Assembly: GCA_934088535.1 (NCBI GenBank)
Contig: CAKOJC010000042.1
Span: forward strand, 1 to 8,904
DNA from: an uncultured Bacilli bacterium
Lineage (GTDB): Bacteria; Bacillota_I; Bacilli_A; RF39; UBA660
DNA: 8,904 nucleotides
Direction: 5' to 3'
Shown: one piece after another, positions 7,401 to 8,904 of the stretch
Numbering within the stretch: position 1 is the stretch's first letter
How the letters are laid out: the number at the start of each line of letters is the position of its first letter
The notes under the pieces: generated by a model
What the model saw: only the letters and a program-made list of their open reading frames with translations
Databases searched by the model: none
What the model was told of the DNA's origin: nothing
Translations under genes and position numbers: made by a program

Positions 7401-8675
7401 CATTAGTTCATCTAATTTATTTTTAGAATTATCATAAACTATATTCATTTTTTTAAGAATTTCTAAATCTTGTATTATTTTATCATAATCTATAGATGGT
7501 ACTCTTTTTGTTAACTCATATGCATAAGGAAACTCATTATTTTCTTTATAATAATTATAAATAATTTTATATGTTTTTTCTAATTCCAAGTCTAAAGTAG
7601 ATTCATTTTTTACTATAACATAATCTTCATCATACTTTTCTTTAAATAATTTAAAAAATCTTCTTTGTCTTATTCCTTCAAAATCTCCATAAATTATTTT
7701 TTTCTCTTCTAATGACTTTATTGCTGCTATTGCATCATTATATTCATCAACTGATAATTGATTATAAAAATCAATCACCATAGGAAATTTTTCAGTTTTT
7801 TCATAATAATTATATAAGATATTATAAATTTTTTGTTCCATTCCATCTAATATATAATTTCCCTTATTTAAATAAAATTTTTGATTACAAAAATCGATAA
7901 TAATATTTTCAAATATTTTTTTTATTCGATTATTTCTTTCTATTTCATTTGCTTGCTCAATAGCTTTTTTCATTGTTTCCATCTTTTGCTTTTCTGCTTC
8001 TTCTTTTTCTAGTCTTTTAATTTCTTTATGGTTTATTAGTATTCCTTGTTCAATTAGTTTCTTGTTTAATGACATACCAAATAATCTATTTGACGTCTTG
8101 CTATATTTATCCAATTCTTCAGCATAATCTGGTTCTAAAGATTTTAATTCATCATAATTATTTAAAGGATTATCTTTGTATTTATTTTTTAGATACTCTA
8201 ATAATTCGAGATGTCTACTAGTGCTTGGTCTTCCACCTTTTATATTAACATTATATGTATATCCATATGCCTTCAAAAAGTCGGCAGCATTATTATATCC
8301 AAGCCATAAATAAATACCTGTTATGTTTTGTGATAGTTTTTTATGTTCATTAATTATAGATTTTTCTATTATTTTATTTGGATAATATTCAGCTAATCTT
8401 ATTAAAATGCTATCGATATTTTCTTTAATTTCAGGAGGTTCATCTCCAGGTAAAAATTTAACATTAGGTCTTAACTCATGTACAGCTTCAGCATTTATTT
8501 TTTCGTATCCATACATATTTAAAAACTCTTCAACTGAACTTATATTATTATTTTGTATATAATTTTTAATTCTAGACTCTAATTTTCTTGAAATAGAATC
8601 TAAAGAAAATACCTTTTTTTCAGGATATAAATCATTTAATAACTTTAAAATAATAGTTAATTTCTCATTTTCCAT
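4485..8675 (-). CDS. Giant cytoplasmic LRR_5 protein with LexA-like winged-helix N-terminus
   Basis: The 1396-residue protein has no signal peptide, membrane helix, LPXTG or cell-wall repeat, so it should stay in the cytoplasm, unlike the surface BspA proteins with the same repeats. Four diverged copies of a helical module end in FLNMYGY (51-57), FLKAYGY (133-139), KKLIEQGIL (205-213) and EYFYNEGIL (472-480). KGGRPSTSR (146-154) has the GRP core of an AT-hook. A charged coiled-coil-like stretch (217-250) is followed by two similar LexA-type winged helices (about 281-330 and 368-415, each with 'IYN-YY-----FP' and a later L--L---I-Y). LRR_5 repeats occupy about 547-1192, roughly 20 units of the form 'AF-NC--L--I-LP---V--I', with three 'open-strand' interruptions. 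The C-terminus (1198-1396) is a non-LRR domain with SGWGKNASF and ALEDNVERLKLLD, the latter ankyrin-like. Start: the longest frame begins at 8714 with no ribosome site; GAGAGGA (8688-8694) favours the ATG at 8673-8675, although its spacing of 12 is long. Role inferred as ligand recognition, possibly with DNA binding. Confidence 0.92.
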   Translation of the reverse strand: MENEKLTIILKLLNDLYPEKKVFSLDSISRKLESRIKNYIQNNNISSVEEFLNMYGYEKINAEAVHELRPNVKFLPGDEPPEIKENIDSILIRLAEYYPNKIIEKSIINEHKKLSQNITGIYLWLGYNNAADFLKAYGYTYNVNIKGGRPSTSRHLELLEYLKNKYKDNPLNNYDELKSLEPDYAEELDKYSKTSNRLFGMSLNKKLIEQGILINHKEIKRLEKEEAEKQKMETMKKAIEQANEIERNNRIKKIFENIIIDFCNQKFYLNKGNYILDGMEQKIYNILYNYYEKTEKFPMVIDFYNQLSVDEYNDAIAAIKSLEEKKIIYGDFEGIRQRRFFKLFKEKYDEDYVIVKNESTLDLELEKTYKIIYNYYKENNEFPYAYELTKRVPSIDYDKIIQDLEILKKMNIVYDNSKNKLDELMERLHERYTNCGIKSKDIDSLWQENTDLPISKSDYWIRKLYKMSNEEYFYNEGILKKNKKMRLEEPDIKKNDLELENYIFKPEVYYVDEVNLTKEEANEWEYAPSSPFRNDIIDIKNYLGNSEHIIIPASIDGKRVTLVKITNPKVTTIEIPGSIKKIDLSLKSSNVKTLIIGEGIEEVKINIENISTIKASKSVVKVGLIGATRWCKCQEDLIIIGSTFCGYNKDHEVLKVPEGIKSINNFVGNQKLKKVILPNSVTTINDYAFSRYSCSSLEEIVYTPSLVNFGYDVFSKEFLEKNNTEFLIINDMLVLSNVKEKNVVIPQGVKKICGYAFRNNNSIENIELPNSLTEIDKYAFEKCYKLKSINIPDSVKKIGKYAFYQCEKLSDIKLSNNLEVIESGTFENCKKLSKITGLNSLKEIGVNAFEGCSKLKKIQLNNDIKIISKEAFKNCESLEEITLAEVVQQNAFENCTNLKTIHFNDNMETVNSYTFANCINLKEVAFNEGLKEIGAYAFYNCSELNNVKLPSKLEKIDGYAFSKCKKLNEIYIDDSTIIKESAFEHTPYGKTILNEIRFGDFIISKGVLKKYLGKSKEVSIPDNVIIIDSESFEGCSTIEKLIIHNNVKEIKGALFGYKDIDDYEDNKDYEKNRPKLKTLIVGDGLEKIGDFAFYNCEDLEDVRYGNNLISIGDSAFYNCKSLSKVDLSNTKIKEIGWLSFENCTSLSTLKLSDTIEVIEDSAFENINLDIVHLPKTVKKVGKSSFSKTNELVIYDTIEPDGVMASEFKYDHLNGTINSSLAAALINPKEFYTECIGNTEWRDYHITVKSSMTDEIRYRIFCDSKENNEYRVILFSGWGKNASFLFDDYDECFKKTNDKENRIEMCFCRLMYPEGLTLEHRKDYENYFKRCMYIEDSCKRNALIVALEDNVERLKLLDMYKTIDNHNINWIREIFEKNNATNCIKYLDKNLSYLGGD
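4488..4497 (-). promoter_or_regulatory. Ribosome-binding site of the RCC1-like gene, inside the LRR gene
   Basis: GGGAGGTGAT is an almost complete match to the anti-Shine-Dalgarno sequence, with eight bases between GGAGG and the ATG at 4483. It is made by the last sense codons of the LRR gene (GGA GGT GAT, encoding Gly-Gly-Asp), whose TAA is at 4485-4487. It fixes the start of the downstream gene and implies translational coupling. Confidence 0.9.
5100..7037 (-). repeat. DNA tract encoding about 20 LRR_5 units
   Basis: The tract repeats with a period of about 69 bases (23 codons). Landmarks such as the antisense of GCATTT-GAAAATTGT ('AFENC') recur many times. The copies are diverged at DNA level, with the strongest identity between units near 5330 and 5395, which share 'acaattataaaatgc' or a close variant. 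Such tracts can gain or lose units by recombination, so unit number may vary among strains. Confidence 0.7.
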
Positions 8676-8765
8676 ATTATTATTCATTCCTCTCAATTCA
8701 TTAAAATCTCGCATAGTTATAACTAATTATTCTATACTTGCCTCTCTCATACTAAATTTGAATTT

Positions 8766-8794
8766 ATTATATAATATTTATATATTAAAGTCAC
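8766..8794 (-). promoter_or_regulatory. Promoter of the LRR_5/RCC1 operon
   Basis: On the minus strand GTGACT (8789-8794, four of six matches to TTGACA) is followed after exactly 17 bases by a perfect TATAAT (8766-8771). Transcription would start near 8759 and leave a leader of about 84 bases before the preferred ATG at 8675. I see no riboswitch or T-box structure in this leader. Confidence 0.6.
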
Positions 8795-8832
8795 TCTATT
8801 AAAGTAAAAATAGTATATTTTTATTATTTTTT

Positions 8833-8869
8833 AAATAAAAAAGAGAAACTTACTTTTTATAAGTTTCTC
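8833..8869 (-). terminator. Strong terminator of an upstream minus-strand gene
   Basis: GAGAAACTTA (8843-8852) and TAAGTTTCTC (8860-8869) form a perfect 10-bp stem with a 7-base loop. On the minus strand it is followed by TTTTTTATTT. The gene it ends must lie almost wholly beyond the right edge; one possible final stretch is ILEAK followed by TAA at 8885-8887, but another frame also stops nearby, so its frame cannot be fixed. It isolates the LRR_5 operon from the upstream gene. Confidence 0.8.
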
Positions 8870-8904
8870 CGCATCATGTATATTTTATTTTGCCTCTAAA
8901 ATAT

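Noticed and set aside
4485..8675. Surface-exposed BspA-like adhesin
   Set aside because: There is no signal peptide at any of the possible starts and no anchor; the N-terminus is charged and helical with DNA-binding-like domains.
4485..8675. Bacterial NLR/STAND-type immune ATPase
   Set aside because: No Walker A (GxxxxGK[ST]) or Walker B motif is present anywhere in the protein, so it is not an NTPase-driven receptor despite the LRR array.
8715..8758. Leader peptide (MREASIE) in the LRR operon leader
   Set aside because: The seven-codon frame has no ribosome-binding site of its own and no run of regulatory codons; GAGAGAGG lies inside it rather than before it.
1..8904. Mycoplasma-type genetic code (TGA as Trp)
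   Set aside because: Tryptophans in the domain motifs are all TGG and the genes end cleanly at TAA or TAG followed by terminators, with no in-frame TGA needed.

Overview
The window is very AT-rich (by eye about three quarters A+T or more). It has strong Shine-Dalgarno sites (for example GGGAGGTGAT and GGGGGA), near-consensus TATAAT -10 boxes, and Trp encoded by TGG with TAA/TAG stops, so it uses standard code 11 and not the Mycoplasma code. LRR_5 (BspA/TpLRR-type) and RCC1-like repeat proteins together suggest a low-GC Bacillota from an animal gut, such as an RF39/Erysipelotrichia-type Bacilli or a Clostridia. The genus cannot be read from the sequence.

All complete genes lie on the minus strand, so they read from right to left. 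Unit A starts after a strong terminator (8833-8869) that closes an upstream gene outside the window. A TATAAT promoter (8766-8794) drives a giant LRR_5 protein (4485-8675). That protein is translationally coupled, with one base between stop and start, to an RCC1-like protein (3560-4483). A terminator at 3506-3531 ends the unit. Unit B has its own promoter (3409-3437) and encodes a HIRAN-like protein (2497-3330) and a small three-helix membrane protein (2148-2474), ending at a terminator (2115-2138). Unit C begins with a promoter inside that terminator's T-tract and encodes a 487-residue protein with a degenerate protein-kinase-like C-terminus (618-2081). A short Sfp-type phosphopantetheinyl transferase follows (113-568), also with an extended -10 promoter, and ends at a hairpin (104-134) shared with the 3' end of a convergent plus-strand membrane-protein fragment (1-105).

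The most interesting content is units A and B. The giant LRR_5 protein has no signal peptide, anchor or membrane segment. Its first 480 residues instead contain four diverged copies of a helical module and two LexA-like winged helices, so it looks like a cytoplasmic, possibly DNA-binding recognition protein and not the usual surface adhesin. Its coupled partner and the first gene of the next unit share an N-terminal 'MAN...' module resembling the Api92/YubB family, carrying an RCC1-like repeat in one case and a HIRAN-like domain in the other. These domains suggest an intracellular recognition system, possibly defence- or element-related, but the sequence shows no effector enzyme, so function remains inference. 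The phosphopantetheinyl transferase looks like an unrelated housekeeping or biosynthetic gene. There is no gene-free stretch longer than 300 bases, and I saw no tRNA, rRNA, CRISPR array, insertion sequence or att site.
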